Positions 17,167-25,578 of a stretch of 64,000 bases of DNA are shown here, piece by piece. This DNA comes from Bog-950 sp035299425 (GTDB taxonomy: Bacteria; Bacteroidota; Bacteroidia; Chitinophagales; LD1), in contig DATGWP010000067.1 of assembly GCA_035299425.1 (NCBI GenBank), forward strand, positions 1 to 64,000, read 5' to 3'. A program made the position numbers and the translations under genes. Below the pieces are notes generated by a model that saw only the letters and a program-made list of their open reading frames with translations, did not search any database and was not told where the DNA came from. The first letter of the stretch is position 1; each line of letters starts with the position of its first letter.

Positions 17167-18882
17167 TTAGTAGTCGCCTTTATCTTTGCCGCCCTTATCC
17201 TCTAGTTTTTCTTCCAGTTTTTGAACCTTCTCTTCCAGTTCATCGGCTTTGCGCTCCAGGCGGTCTTCTGCCTTCTCTGCATTAAAGTGGTTTTCGCCGC
17301 GTATACATTTTACTTTACCGTTTTCTACCGTCCAGGTAGTATTGGCAAAGTAAGTATCGTCATAGCTGCCATCGCCCTTTACTGTAGCTGCCCAGCGGTC
17401 TATGTTGTCGGCAAAGCTTATCTGCTTGCCCTCTGGTATATGTATGCGCACTTTTACATTCTGCGCGCGGTATTTACCGTTGCGGTCAAGTATTACCAGG
17501 CCGGGCAGGTTAACCATGCTATCAGTTTGTGAAAAGCCATACGGTGAATAGGTTGTATTCTTAATAGCATCGGCCTTGTTACGCCCTTGTGCATTTACAA
17601 TGGTTTCTACATAAAACGAATCGTTAACCGATGGCATTAATTGTAACGATGGTTCATCCACAATGATGGGTTCATTACCATCTGTTATATCATGTCCATG
17701 TATAATTATTCCACCTGCGTTTACCTTATCGTCTTCATCTTCGGTTATTGGCAACTTAACCCCGGCCGAGTCTGTTAGCTGTACAGTAAGCGTACCATTA
17801 GCCGGTTGCATAAGCGCAACTTGCTGGCGTTTGGTACCGGTGGTTTTAAACTCCATACCTGTTTGCACAGCCACGTAACCAATCATAAATACACCAACCC
17901 ACCAGGCTGCCAGCAATACCCACTTAAGCCATGGGGCACGACCGCGGCCTTTGCCAAGCAAACCGCGTAGGGCGGCATACACAATACCTATAAGCGGAGC
18001 GCCAATAAACAAAGCCGCACCAATTTTTGCCATGGTTATTATACCGGGATTGTTTACCAGCAAATGAGGGGCACTGTTAAGTATTTCGTTACCTACAACA
18101 GTAACACCAAATAATGCCAGCAGCAGCAGGGTTAAAGCGGCCAGGGCTACAAAAATTATAATGCCGGCAATAAACTTGAGAAACAAAAGTGTAACCACTA
18201 CCACCAGGTTCCACATCTTTTCAAAAAACGAATTATCATTTACTATTCCGTTTATCGATTCGCCGGTACGCGTTGCTGCATCTTTAATTTCCTTCTCTAT
18301 AGTATTGATGTTAACCGGTTCGCCTTTCATCTGCAGTTTTTCGGCAGATGTAAGCGCCTTAGGCACCACTATCAACAACAGCAGGTATAACAAAATGATA
18401 GCGCCCGATGTAACGAATATCAGGATAATGGCTGCAATACGCATCCAGGCCGGGTCGTTTATACCAAAGTAGTGGCAAAGGCCTGCAATTACACCTCCTA
18501 CTTTTGCATCGTCTGCATCACGAAACAATCTTTTCTTTACCGGTGCGGTATAAACCGGAGGTGTTGTGTAAGTAGTCGATTGTTCGGCACCGGCGGCAGA
18601 TGCTACCGGCTCTGTATCTTCTCCGGCAATATCTTCCGGCTTGCCCATAGCATCTACTACTGCCTGCACTTCTACAATACTAATTACCTCTTTGCGGCCT
18701 GCCAGTTTTGCGTTCAGCATTTCGGCAATACGCGCCTCTATATCGTGCAGTATTTCGTCGCGCTCTGTTTCGCTTTTAAACTTTCGCTTAAGCGCTTCCA
18801 GATAGTTATGCAGCAGTTCAAAAGCATTCTCATCTATAATGAATGCGAAACCACCTAAATTTATGTTCAATGTCTTTTTCAT
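17167..18882 (-). CDS. PspC-domain multi-pass membrane protein
   Basis: 571 residues. Residues 1-95 form a small helical domain (LEALKRKFKSETERDEILHDIEARIAEML). A PspC domain follows at about 115-175 (KRLFRDADDAKVGGVIAGLCHYFGINDPAWMRIAAIILIF). Several further membrane segments (about 225-350) precede a large soluble domain with beta-rich sequence. The C-terminal 45 residues are a charged coiled coil (ERKADELEEKVQKLEEKLEDK). PspC domains sense envelope stress in phage-shock responses; in Bacteroidota this long form is usually paired with PadR and a GIN protein, as here. The specific signal is unknown. Confidence 0.85.
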   Translation of the reverse strand: MKKTLNINLGGFAFIIDENAFELLHNYLEALKRKFKSETERDEILHDIEARIAEMLNAKLAGRKEVISIVEVQAVVDAMGKPEDIAGEDTEPVASAAGAEQSTTYTTPPVYTAPVKKRLFRDADDAKVGGVIAGLCHYFGINDPAWMRIAAIILIFVTSGAIILLYLLLLIVVPKALTSAEKLQMKGEPVNINTIEKEIKDAATRTGESINGIVNDNSFFEKMWNLVVVVTLLFLKFIAGIIIFVALAALTLLLLALFGVTVVGNEILNSAPHLLVNNPGIITMAKIGAALFIGAPLIGIVYAALRGLLGKGRGRAPWLKWVLLAAWWVGVFMIGYVAVQTGMEFKTTGTKRQQVALMQPANGTLTVQLTDSAGVKLPITEDEDDKVNAGGIIIHGHDITDGNEPIIVDEPSLQLMPSVNDSFYVETIVNAQGRNKADAIKNTTYSPYGFSQTDSMVNLPGLVILDRNGKYRAQNVKVRIHIPEGKQISFADNIDRWAATVKGDGSYDDTYFANTTWTVENGKVKCIRGENHFNAEKAEDRLERKADELEEKVQKLEEKLEDKGGKDKGDY

Positions 18883-18930
18883 GTTGGTTGATTTTGATTT
18901 TTATGACCGGTGTGGTGCGCCGGCAAAGTT

Positions 18931-19278
18931 TTAATCCTGGTTGGGTTGGGTTGGTTTTTTAATAATCTGGTTTACCGATTCGGTAAGCTCTGTCCAGCTT
19001 TCTATAAGCGCGGCCAGGGTTTGCCTACCCTCTTCGGTAAGCGTAAAATATTTGCGCGGCGGGCCCGATGTAGATTCCTCCCAGCGGTAAGCCAGCAGTC
19101 CATCATTTTTCAGGCGGGTAAGCAATGGGTACAAAGTACCTTCCACTATCAGCAGGCGCCCTGCTTTCATCCGCTCTATAATTTCGGTGGGGTAGTGTTC
19201 GCCATCCGAAAGGATAGAGAGAATGCAGAACTCCAGCACTCCCTTGCGCATTTGCGCTTTTGTGTTTTCTATATTCAT
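18931..19278 (-). CDS. PadR family transcriptional regulator
   Basis: 115 residues. It has a winged helix with the PadR pattern: MRKGVLEFCILSIL, then EGTLYPLLTRLKNDGLLAYRWEESTSGPPRKYFTLTEEGRQTL. PadR proteins are dimeric repressors that usually control the adjacent membrane genes. It is the first gene of the PadR-PspC-GIN-RDD operon, so autoregulation is likely. The leader contains a copy of the ATTGATTACAC repeat. Confidence 0.9.
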   Translation of the reverse strand: MNIENTKAQMRKGVLEFCILSILSDGEHYPTEIIERMKAGRLLIVEGTLYPLLTRLKNDGLLAYRWEESTSGPPRKYFTLTEEGRQTLAALIESWTELTESVNQIIKKPTQPNQD

Positions 19279-19311
19279 AAAACTTTGTTTTCGATTACGC
19301 TGATAAATACA

Positions 19312-19328
19312 ATTGATTACACGGATTA
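19312..19328. repeat. ATTGATTACACGGATTA repeat, copy 1
   Basis: A 17-nt element in the leader of the PadR gene. It matches copy 2 (19605-19621) at 16 of 17 positions. Confidence 0.5.
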
Positions 19329-19339
19329 AATGCCGGTGT

Positions 19340-19597
19340 TTATTTTGTAGTTATCTGCAGGTTAACATTCACTTCCTTTTTCTTCCCGTCTTCCTCCATA
19401 TTGATTGTTATATCTTTCAATGCTTTGTTCAGGTCATTCTCCAGGTCTTTCATACCAGGCGGCAGGTCTATGGTTGCCTTTCCGTTTTTATCCAGCTTCA
19501 CATGTATGTCTACTTTCTTTTTGTTTTTATCTCCGTTGCCGGCAAAAGCTGAAACCGGTAGCAGGGCAATAAGGAGTATGAAGATTTTTGTTTTCAT
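19340..19597 (-). CDS. Small secreted protein of unknown function (85 aa)
   Basis: A signal peptide (MKTKIFILLIALLPVSAFAG) is followed by about 65 charged residues (KKKVDIHVKLDKNGKATIDLPPGMKDLENDLNKALKDITINME). No recognised domain. Codon use and position (same strand, between PadR and the 115-residue gene) support a real gene. It is probably periplasmic. It may belong to the PadR-controlled group, but nothing proves this. Confidence 0.6.
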   Translation of the reverse strand: MKTKIFILLIALLPVSAFAGNGDKNKKKVDIHVKLDKNGKATIDLPPGMKDLENDLNKALKDITINMEEDGKKKEVNVNLQITTK

Positions 19598-19604
19598 TTT
19601 TTTG

Positions 19605-19621
19605 ATTGATTACACAGATTA
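19605..19621. repeat. ATTGATTACACAGATTA repeat, copy 2
   Basis: Located 8 nt upstream of the 85-residue secreted protein start, in its leader. See copy 1 at 19312-19328. Confidence 0.5.
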
Positions 19622-19652
19622 GAAAATGATTCCTCAGCTAAATACATTTTGA

Positions 19653-20000
19653 TTATGCTACGCGGAACTTAACCACCAGCACAAATTTTTCAGTAGGGGT
19701 ACAAGATTTAAGTTTCATTTCCTTTAAAGTATTTACCACATACTTTTTCAGTTCAGGGTTTGCAGAGTTGATTTCGTACAGGGTTACCTTACCGCTTTCA
19801 TCTACCGCCACCAAGGCCTTTACATCATTAGCCTCTGAGTTTTCGGTTACAAAATCGGGGCAGGTAATGCTGCGGATAATTTCGCGGCGTACATTTTCTT
19901 TGTTGGCCTTTTCAATAGTTACGGTGTTACCGGCAATGGCCAAACTGGTAAAGAACAAAAGGCTGGCAGATAGAGCGATGGTTTTGATTTGAGATTGCAT
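19653..20000 (-). CDS. Small secreted protein, TonB-C-like fold suspected (115 aa)
   Basis: A signal peptide (MQSQIKTIALSASLLFFTSLAIAG) leads to about 90 residues. The pattern VKALVAVDESGKVTLYEINSANPELKKYVVNTLKEMKLKS ... FVLVVKFRVA resembles the beta-alpha-beta organisation of TonB C-terminal-like domains in secreted Bacteroidota proteins. There is no TonB membrane anchor, so energy transduction is not implied. First gene of the minus-strand set, with a good promoter at 20041-20073. Confidence 0.6.
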   Translation of the reverse strand: MQSQIKTIALSASLLFFTSLAIAGNTVTIEKANKENVRREIIRSITCPDFVTENSEANDVKALVAVDESGKVTLYEINSANPELKKYVVNTLKEMKLKSCTPTEKFVLVVKFRVA

Positions 20001-20040
20001 ATGTTTTGGTTTAGAATGTTTAATCAGCTACTTGACGATG

Positions 20041-20073
20041 CAAATATATGGTCATTGAAAGGTATTATGCAAC
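20041..20073 (-). promoter_or_regulatory. Promoter of the 115-residue secreted protein
   Basis: On the minus strand GTTG (20070-20073), 21 nt, then TATATTTG (20041-20048), a full -7 match. The predicted leader is about 35 nt. Confidence 0.65.
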
Positions 20074-20248
20074 ACATAGTACTGTATTTTAACAAAAATC
20101 TATTTAATCTATTGATTATCAATTATAGATTTTCTGTTAAATTTTAATTGTCCTAAAAATTGTGCTATAAAAAGAGGCACTTTGTTTAAAGATTGGCATT
20201 GGCTTTGACTTAGAGTGAGTCATTTTTACAAAACTAAACCAACCAACT

Positions 20249-21430
20249 ATGAAGAAAGGACTTTTACTCTTTGCCTTAATGATGACAATTGGGGCACTAA
20301 TAGCACAGGACACCACAGGTATTGTGCAAACAAGTCGCAAAAAGAAGCCAAAATTTGTTTTTGGGGGCGATGGAATATTTCTGGCAGATTCGGCATGGCG
20401 TGTAGGCGGCTTCGCTGGCTTTAGCATAAGCCAAACCGCCCTTTACCAATGGGCGCCGGGGGGTAGCAACAATTTTTCTTTTCTGCTAACTGCGGGTGTA
20501 TTTGCCAATTACAAAAAAGGCAAGAGCATTTGGGATAACAGTTTTGATTGCAAATGGGGTATGGTAGCCAACGGACTAATACGAAATAAGGCGCTGGCCC
20601 AAAGCAACCTGCAAAAGAACATCGACATTCTTGCCCTTAAAACCATGTATGGTTACCAGATAAAAAACACCCTGTATGCAGCTGCCAAACTTAATTTCGA
20701 AAGCCAGTTCTCGCCTAGCTACGATTACTCGCTTACAGATACCAGCAACGGCAGGTTCCGCAGATATACTATTTCAAAATTTGCTGCACCGGCCGTACTA
20801 ACCATAGGCCCCGGTTTAACCTATAAGCCTAAGGAGTATTTCACATTATTCTTTTCGCCGGTAGAGGGCAAAATGACATTTGTAACGCCCGATAGCCCCG
20901 GTAGAGATACAGCTACCGCAGGCGATGGCACTTTCCGCGATGCCTACTACACCAATGTAGACGAAACCCGCTATGGCTTAAAGAGGGGCGACTTTTTTAT
21001 GGGCGAACTTGGTTGGGAGCTAGACTTGTTGTTTCAAAAAGATATTGTAAAAAATGTAAACTGGAAAAGCCACCTGAACATATTTGGCGCTTATCTTAAT
21101 GCCAGCTACAATACAGTATTGCCTAAATACTATAGCGATGAAGACTCGCTTGGGTTTATTACCGCTAAAGAAAGCAACAAATATATACCTACCGTGAGAT
21201 GGGATAACGATATTATATTTAAAGTAAATTCATGGCTAAGCGCTTCATTATCGGTTAGGCTGGTTTACCAGTATAACGCCCTGACCCCGGTAGATAAACG
21301 CAAAAATGAAACCGGCGCCAAAGGCCCGGATGGCATAACCGATAAAGATAAATACGGCAACACTATTTCGGCATATAACAGGCTGCAGATATTTGAGCAG
21401 TTTGGTATTGGCTTGATGGCAAAGTTTTAA
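20249..21430 (+). CDS. DUF3078 outer-membrane-type protein
   Basis: 393 residues with a signal peptide (MKKGLLLFALMMTIGALIAQ). The body matches the DUF3078 pattern: WRVGGFAGFSISQTALYQWAPGGSNNFSFL near 50-80, WDNSFDCKWGMVANG at about 105, then alternating aromatic beta strands ending in ...FEQFGIGLMAKF. The terminal aromatic residue and amphipathic strands suggest an outer-membrane barrel. Function unknown in the family. The gene stands alone and ends at a strong terminator. Confidence 0.82.
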   Translation: MKKGLLLFALMMTIGALIAQDTTGIVQTSRKKKPKFVFGGDGIFLADSAWRVGGFAGFSISQTALYQWAPGGSNNFSFLLTAGVFANYKKGKSIWDNSFDCKWGMVANGLIRNKALAQSNLQKNIDILALKTMYGYQIKNTLYAAAKLNFESQFSPSYDYSLTDTSNGRFRRYTISKFAAPAVLTIGPGLTYKPKEYFTLFFSPVEGKMTFVTPDSPGRDTATAGDGTFRDAYYTNVDETRYGLKRGDFFMGELGWELDLLFQKDIVKNVNWKSHLNIFGAYLNASYNTVLPKYYSDEDSLGFITAKESNKYIPTVRWDNDIIFKVNSWLSASLSVRLVYQYNALTPVDKRKNETGAKGPDGITDKDKYGNTISAYNRLQIFEQFGIGLMAKF

Positions 21431-21452
21431 GATTTTATAATCACAATATTTG

Positions 21453-21483
21453 AGAAGGGGCGCCCGCGGCCCCTTCTTTTTTT
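21453..21483 (+). terminator. Terminator of the DUF3078 gene
   Basis: AGAAGGGGC/GCCCCTTCT stem (9 bp, 7-nt loop) followed by seven T. Confidence 0.88.
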
Positions 21484-21518
21484 ATATCATTACCACCCAA
21501 TGATTTTGCTTAACAAAA

Positions 21519-21554
21519 TTTGATTTTTAACAAGTGTATGGGCTAATATATTTG
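21519..21554 (+). promoter_or_regulatory. Promoter of the moxR-bat operon
   Basis: TATATTTG at 21547-21554 is a full -7 match, 22 nt before the moxR ATG. TTTG at 21519-21522 could be the -33 element, but its spacing (24 nt) is longer than the usual 19-21. Confidence 0.55.
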
Positions 21555-21576
21555 TGCCCCACATAAAACAACAACT

Positions 21577-22587
21577 ATGGAAGTGATATCAGGAAATACC
21601 ACTGTAGACATTGCAGCGCTGAACGAAAAAATAAACCGCGAAAGTGCGTTTGTAGATGTGCTTAACCTGGAACTTGGTAAAACCATTGTAGGCCAAAAAT
21701 ATATGGTTGAGCGCCTGTTGCTTGCCATGCTTGGCAATGGCCACATTTTGCTGGAGGGTGTACCCGGCCTGGCAAAAACACTGGCTATTAAATCGCTGGC
21801 CTCTGCCATACATGCTAAGTTTAGCCGCATACAGTTTACACCCGACCTGCTGCCTGCCGACCTGGTAGGAACCATGATATACAACCAGAAGGAGAATGAT
21901 TTTGTAGTAAAGAAGGGCCCCATCTTTGCCAACTTCGTATTGGCCGATGAAATTAACCGCGCCCCCGCCAAGGTGCAATCGGCGCTGCTGGAAGCCATGC
22001 AGGAAAAGCAGGTGACCATAGGCGATAACACCTATAAAATTGAAGACCCGTTTTTAGTACTGGCAACACAAAACCCTATCGAACAGGAAGGAACCTACCC
22101 GCTGCCCGAAGCGCAGGTTGACCGCTTTATGCTTAAAACGGTTATTACTTACCCTAAAAAAGAAGAAGAGCAGCTTATCATCCGCCAGAATATGCAGATG
22201 ACAAATGCTACTATAAACCAGGTAGTAAAAAAAGAAGAGATAGTAGCCGCCCGCAAAACTGTGCGTGAAGTTTATATGGATGAAAAAATTGAGCGCTATA
22301 TACTGGATATAGTGTTTGCTACCCGCAAGCCCGAAGATTACAAACTAAATAAACTGAAACCGCTTATCAGCTATGGCGGTTCGCCACGTGCCAGCATCAA
22401 CCTGGCTATTGCCGCCAAGGCTTATGCTTTCATTAAGCGCCGTGGCTATGTAATACCGGAAGATGTTCGCGCCATTTGCTTTGATGTATTGCGCCACCGG
22501 GTAGGCTTAACGTATGAGGCCGAAGCCGAAAATATTACCAGCGAAGAGGTAATCAGCGAAATATTAAATGCAGTAGAAGTTCCATAG
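21577..22587 (+). CDS. MoxR-family AAA+ ATPase
   Basis: 336 residues. Walker A GVPGLAKT at 61-68, Walker B-type FVLADEINRAPAKVQSALLEAMQE near 125-150, sensor I LATQNPIEQEGTYPLPEAQVDRF near 165-190, and the C-terminal lid (SYGGSPRASINLAIAAKAYAF). MoxR ATPases act as chaperones that mature or remodel partner complexes together with VWA proteins. Here the partners are encoded directly downstream (DUF58, BatA, BatB). First gene of the Bat operon. Confidence 0.93.
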   Translation: MEVISGNTTVDIAALNEKINRESAFVDVLNLELGKTIVGQKYMVERLLLAMLGNGHILLEGVPGLAKTLAIKSLASAIHAKFSRIQFTPDLLPADLVGTMIYNQKENDFVVKKGPIFANFVLADEINRAPAKVQSALLEAMQEKQVTIGDNTYKIEDPFLVLATQNPIEQEGTYPLPEAQVDRFMLKTVITYPKKEEEQLIIRQNMQMTNATINQVVKKEEIVAARKTVREVYMDEKIERYILDIVFATRKPEDYKLNKLKPLISYGGSPRASINLAIAAKAYAFIKRRGYVIPEDVRAICFDVLRHRVGLTYEAEAENITSEEVISEILNAVEVP

Positions 22588-22634
22588 GCCCTAATTACCC
22601 TTTCCGCAGAAGGCGGGATGAAACAAAAAGGGAC
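22588..22634. repeat. GGCGGGATGAAAC intergenic repeat, copy A
   Basis: The 19-nt stretch AAGGCGGGATGAAACAAAA (22610-22628) is identical to 34629-34647, and the flanks have similar C-rich and G-rich arms. It fills most of the moxR-DUF58 gap. Confidence 0.7.
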
Positions 22635-22667
22635 TTTGAAAATACATTTGAAAATTTAGCGCAAACT

Positions 22668-23579
22668 GTGGCAAAGGAAATTGCAAATAGTACTGACGAG
22701 AAACGTCGGAAGTTAAGGAGAATAGAGATAAAAACCCGGAAGCTATCTACACAGATATTTTCGGGTAGCTATCACTCTGCGTTTAAGGGTAGGGGCATCT
22801 CCTTCAGCGAGGTGCGCGAATACCAGTACGGTGATGATGTGCGCGCTATAGACTGGAATGTAACCGCGCGTAACCGCAAGCCTTTCATTAAAGTATTTGA
22901 AGAAGAACGCGAGTTGACGGTAATGCTTTTGATAGATGTAAGTCAGTCTTCTTTCTTTGGTACACAAAATGAATTTAAGAACCACATCATAGCAGAGATA
23001 AGCGGCGTGATTGCTTTTTCGGCCATTACCAATAATGATAAAGTAGGCGTTTTGTTTTTCAGCGATACGATTGAAAAGTTTATTCCGCCTAAAAAGGGTA
23101 AGAGCCACATACTTCGTATTATATCCGAGATATACGATTTCAACCCTAAGCAAACCGGTACCAATATTTCAGAAGCGTTGAAGTATTTCAACAACGTGGT
23201 CAAGAAAAAGAGTATCGCTTTTTTAGTGTCCGATTTTATATCGGGCAGCGAAGCTGATAAAAACGATTTTAAAAAATCGCTGAATATAGTTGGTAAGAAA
23301 CATGATTTGATTGGGCTGCATATTTACGATGAGCGCGAAGCCAATATGCCCGACGTAGGCCTGGCAAAAGTGGTAGACAGCGAAACCGGAGCCGAGTTCT
23401 GGATAGACACCAGCGATAAATCGTTACGCGATAAGTATGCAAAAAACTTTACAGAGAATGTGCGCAACACCAAAGATTTGTTTGGCAAAAGCGGTGCACA
23501 GTTAGAAAGTATAAAGACCGAAGATAACTACGTGATATCGCTGATGAATATGTTTAAGAAAAGGGAAATGAAGAGATGA
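22668..23579 (+). CDS. DUF58 domain protein with VWA-like fold
   Basis: 303 residues, cytoplasmic by sequence. The DUF58 motif GRGISFSEVREYQYGDDVRAIDWNVTARNRKPFIKVFEEER lies at 41-81, followed by a VWA-like MIDAS strand MLLIDVSQS with D90. The start is a GTG at 22668. DUF58 proteins sit between MoxR and Bat genes in most Bacteroidota and are thought to be MoxR clients. Its stop overlaps the next start in an ATGA, so translation is coupled. Confidence 0.9.
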   Translation: MAKEIANSTDEKRRKLRRIEIKTRKLSTQIFSGSYHSAFKGRGISFSEVREYQYGDDVRAIDWNVTARNRKPFIKVFEEERELTVMLLIDVSQSSFFGTQNEFKNHIIAEISGVIAFSAITNNDKVGVLFFSDTIEKFIPPKKGKSHILRIISEIYDFNPKQTGTNISEALKYFNNVVKKKSIAFLVSDFISGSEADKNDFKKSLNIVGKKHDLIGLHIYDEREANMPDVGLAKVVDSETGAEFWIDTSDKSLRDKYAKNFTENVRNTKDLFGKSGAQLESIKTEDNYVISLMNMFKKREMKR

Positions 23580-24565
23580 GAAAGGAAAGGCAAATAGTTG
23601 GCAGTCTGCAGTCTGCAGTTAGCAAGTTTAAATGGACGGCTTTGCTGGCTATTTTTATTTTCTGCCAACTGCCAACTGCCAATTGCCAATCAGTTTCCGC
23701 TACTCTTCGTGCTGACTCTAACCATATACAGATAGGCGACCCGCTAAACATGCGGTTGACTGTTAAGTATTCGAAGGAGTTGCAAATTGCTTTTCCTAAA
23801 GCGGCTGATACGCTGGGCAACATGGAAACGATCAGCGTAAGTAAAATTGATACCGGTGCAGAGGGTAACAACATAGTACTGTCGCAACTGTATACCGTAT
23901 CGGCTTACGATTCGGGCGAGTTCCATGCCGGGCCGGTGATGGTTTATTTCAGAAACAGCCTTGGCCAGTTAGATAGTGTTCCCTCGGATGATATTCTGGT
24001 AGCTGTAGGCGCTCCTGCGGTGGATTTGGAAAAACCTTTTAAGGCTATTAAGGCACCGCTGGATCTTCCTTACTCATGGAGAGAGTTTATACCCTACATC
24101 GTGGGTTTTATAGTATTGCTTATTGCAATCATAGTGGGTATAGTGCTTTATAATAAATACGCCAACAATAAACCGGTAGTAGTTGAACGGCCAAAACCAA
24201 AGGACCCTGCTCACATCTGGGCCCGCAAAGAGCTAAAGAAACTGGAAGAAGAAAAGCTTTGGCAGAACGATAATGTAAAACAGTATTACAGCCGCCTTAC
24301 CGATATTCTGCGCATGTACCTGGAGTACCGGTACAACTGGTTTGCACTTGAAAGCACTACCGAAGAAATAGAAAGCGAGATGCCGCAGTTCAATATGAAA
24401 GAGAAAGCTAAAGAAAACCTGCTCTCGATATTACGTGTTGCCGACCTGGTTAAGTTTGCCAAAATGATACCTGCACCCGATGCCAACATACGGGCAATGG
24501 AGAGCGCCTATAAGTTTATTGATTTTACCGAACCCAACGAGAATAAAACCGAAGAGAAAAAGTAA
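23576..24565 (+). CDS. BatD-like single-pass membrane protein of the Bat operon
   Basis: 329 residues. The N-terminus is a signal-like segment, then a beta-sandwich-like periplasmic part (about 38-165), one transmembrane helix (about 172-192) and a cytoplasmic helical tail (WARKELKKLEEEKLWQNDNVKQYYSRLTDILRMYLEYRYNW). The order (periplasmic domain, TM, tail with the RKELK...YY..L..ILR.YLE motif) is that of the DUF4381/BatD-like proteins found between DUF58 and BatA. Residues about 8-16 and 33-39 are encoded by a dispersed GCCAACTGCC-type repeat. The gene overlaps DUF58 (ATGA) and batA (TAATG), so it is fully coupled. Confidence 0.72.
   Translation: MRKERQIVGSLQSAVSKFKWTALLAIFIFCQLPTANCQSVSATLRADSNHIQIGDPLNMRLTVKYSKELQIAFPKAADTLGNMETISVSKIDTGAEGNNIVLSQLYTVSAYDSGEFHAGPVMVYFRNSLGQLDSVPSDDILVAVGAPAVDLEKPFKAIKAPLDLPYSWREFIPYIVGFIVLLIAIIVGIVLYNKYANNKPVVVERPKPKDPAHIWARKELKKLEEEKLWQNDNVKQYYSRLTDILRMYLEYRYNWFALESTTEEIESEMPQFNMKEKAKENLLSILRVADLVKFAKMIPAPDANIRAMESAYKFIDFTEPNENKTEEKK
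23596..23692. repeat. Dispersed AGTTGGCAGTC-type repeat inside a coding region
   Basis: AGTTGGCAG (23596-23604), with further CTGCAGT units, is inverted against CTGCCAACT (23662-23670), which continues as tandem GCCAACTGCCAATTGCCAA. The same family occurs at 53164-53283. Both copies are translated in frame. Confidence 0.65.
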
Positions 24566-25578
24566 TGTTCAGTAACCTGACACATATAACCTTTGCCAAT
24601 AAATGGGTGCTGTATCTTATACCGGCAGTGCTTGTTATTGCGGGCTTATGGTGGTTCTTTTTAAGCAGGCGTAATTACCCTACACTAAAGCTTTCTACTA
24701 CCTCCACTTTTATTGGTAACGGCACTCCTTTTAAAGCTACGCTCAAAAAAATATTACCGGTGTTGCGGGTATTGGCACTTATTGCTTTGTTGGTAGCTAT
24801 TGCCCGTCCGCAAACATCGTATGATGAAGAGAAGATAACCACTGAGGGTATCGATATAGTGCTTTCTATCGACGTATCTACCTCTATGCTGGCAAAAGAC
24901 TTTCAGCCTAACCGGCTAGAGTCCGCCAAAAAAGAGGCTGCCAGTTTTGTAGATGGACGCCCGCACGACCGTATTGGCCTGGTAGTATTTAGCGGCGAAA
25001 GCTTTACGCAATGCCCGGTTACTATCGACCATGCCATTATCAAAAACCAGCTAAAAGGAATTAAGAATGGCATGATGGAAGACGGCACTGCCATAGGCAT
25101 GGGCCTGGCTACGGCCGTGCAGCGATTGAAAGAGTTTAGCTCTAAGAGTAAGGTAGTGATACTGATGACCGATGGTGTAAATAACAAAGGACTGATAGAC
25201 CCTGCTACCGCTTCGGATATTGCTATGCAGTTTGGCGTGCGTGTATACACCATAGGTATAGGCACCAACGGAAAAGCCATGACACCGGTAGCTATGTCGC
25301 AAGATGGGCAGTTGATTTTTGATTATGCCGATGTGCAGATAGATGAAGCCCTGCTGAAAGATATTGCTAAAAAAACCGGCGGGCAGTATTTCCGCGCTAC
25401 CGACAATAAAAAGCTAAAAGACATTTATGCTCAGATAGACAAACTGGAGAAGACTAAAATAGAAGTAAGCGCCTTTGAACATAAAACCGAGAAGTTTTTC
25501 CCGTTTGCATTACTGGCAATTGTGCTTGTATTGCTTGAAGTATTGTTCCGGTATTTGATAGTTAAAAGTATTCCTTAA
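24565..25578 (+). CDS. batA: Aerotolerance protein BatA (VWA domain)
   Basis: 337 residues. Two N-terminal hydrophobic segments (about 15-33 and 62-80), a VWA domain with MIDAS DVSTS at 103-107 and a C-terminal membrane helix (about 312-332). The periplasmic VWA domain between two anchors is typical of BatA. Bat proteins were first linked to oxygen tolerance in Bacteroides fragilis and form a membrane complex. TAATG overlap with the gene before; batB starts directly after the stop. Confidence 0.92.
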   Translation: MFSNLTHITFANKWVLYLIPAVLVIAGLWWFFLSRRNYPTLKLSTTSTFIGNGTPFKATLKKILPVLRVLALIALLVAIARPQTSYDEEKITTEGIDIVLSIDVSTSMLAKDFQPNRLESAKKEAASFVDGRPHDRIGLVVFSGESFTQCPVTIDHAIIKNQLKGIKNGMMEDGTAIGMGLATAVQRLKEFSSKSKVVILMTDGVNNKGLIDPATASDIAMQFGVRVYTIGIGTNGKAMTPVAMSQDGQLIFDYADVQIDEALLKDIAKKTGGQYFRATDNKKLKDIYAQIDKLEKTKIEVSAFEHKTEKFFPFALLAIVLVLLEVLFRYLIVKSIP

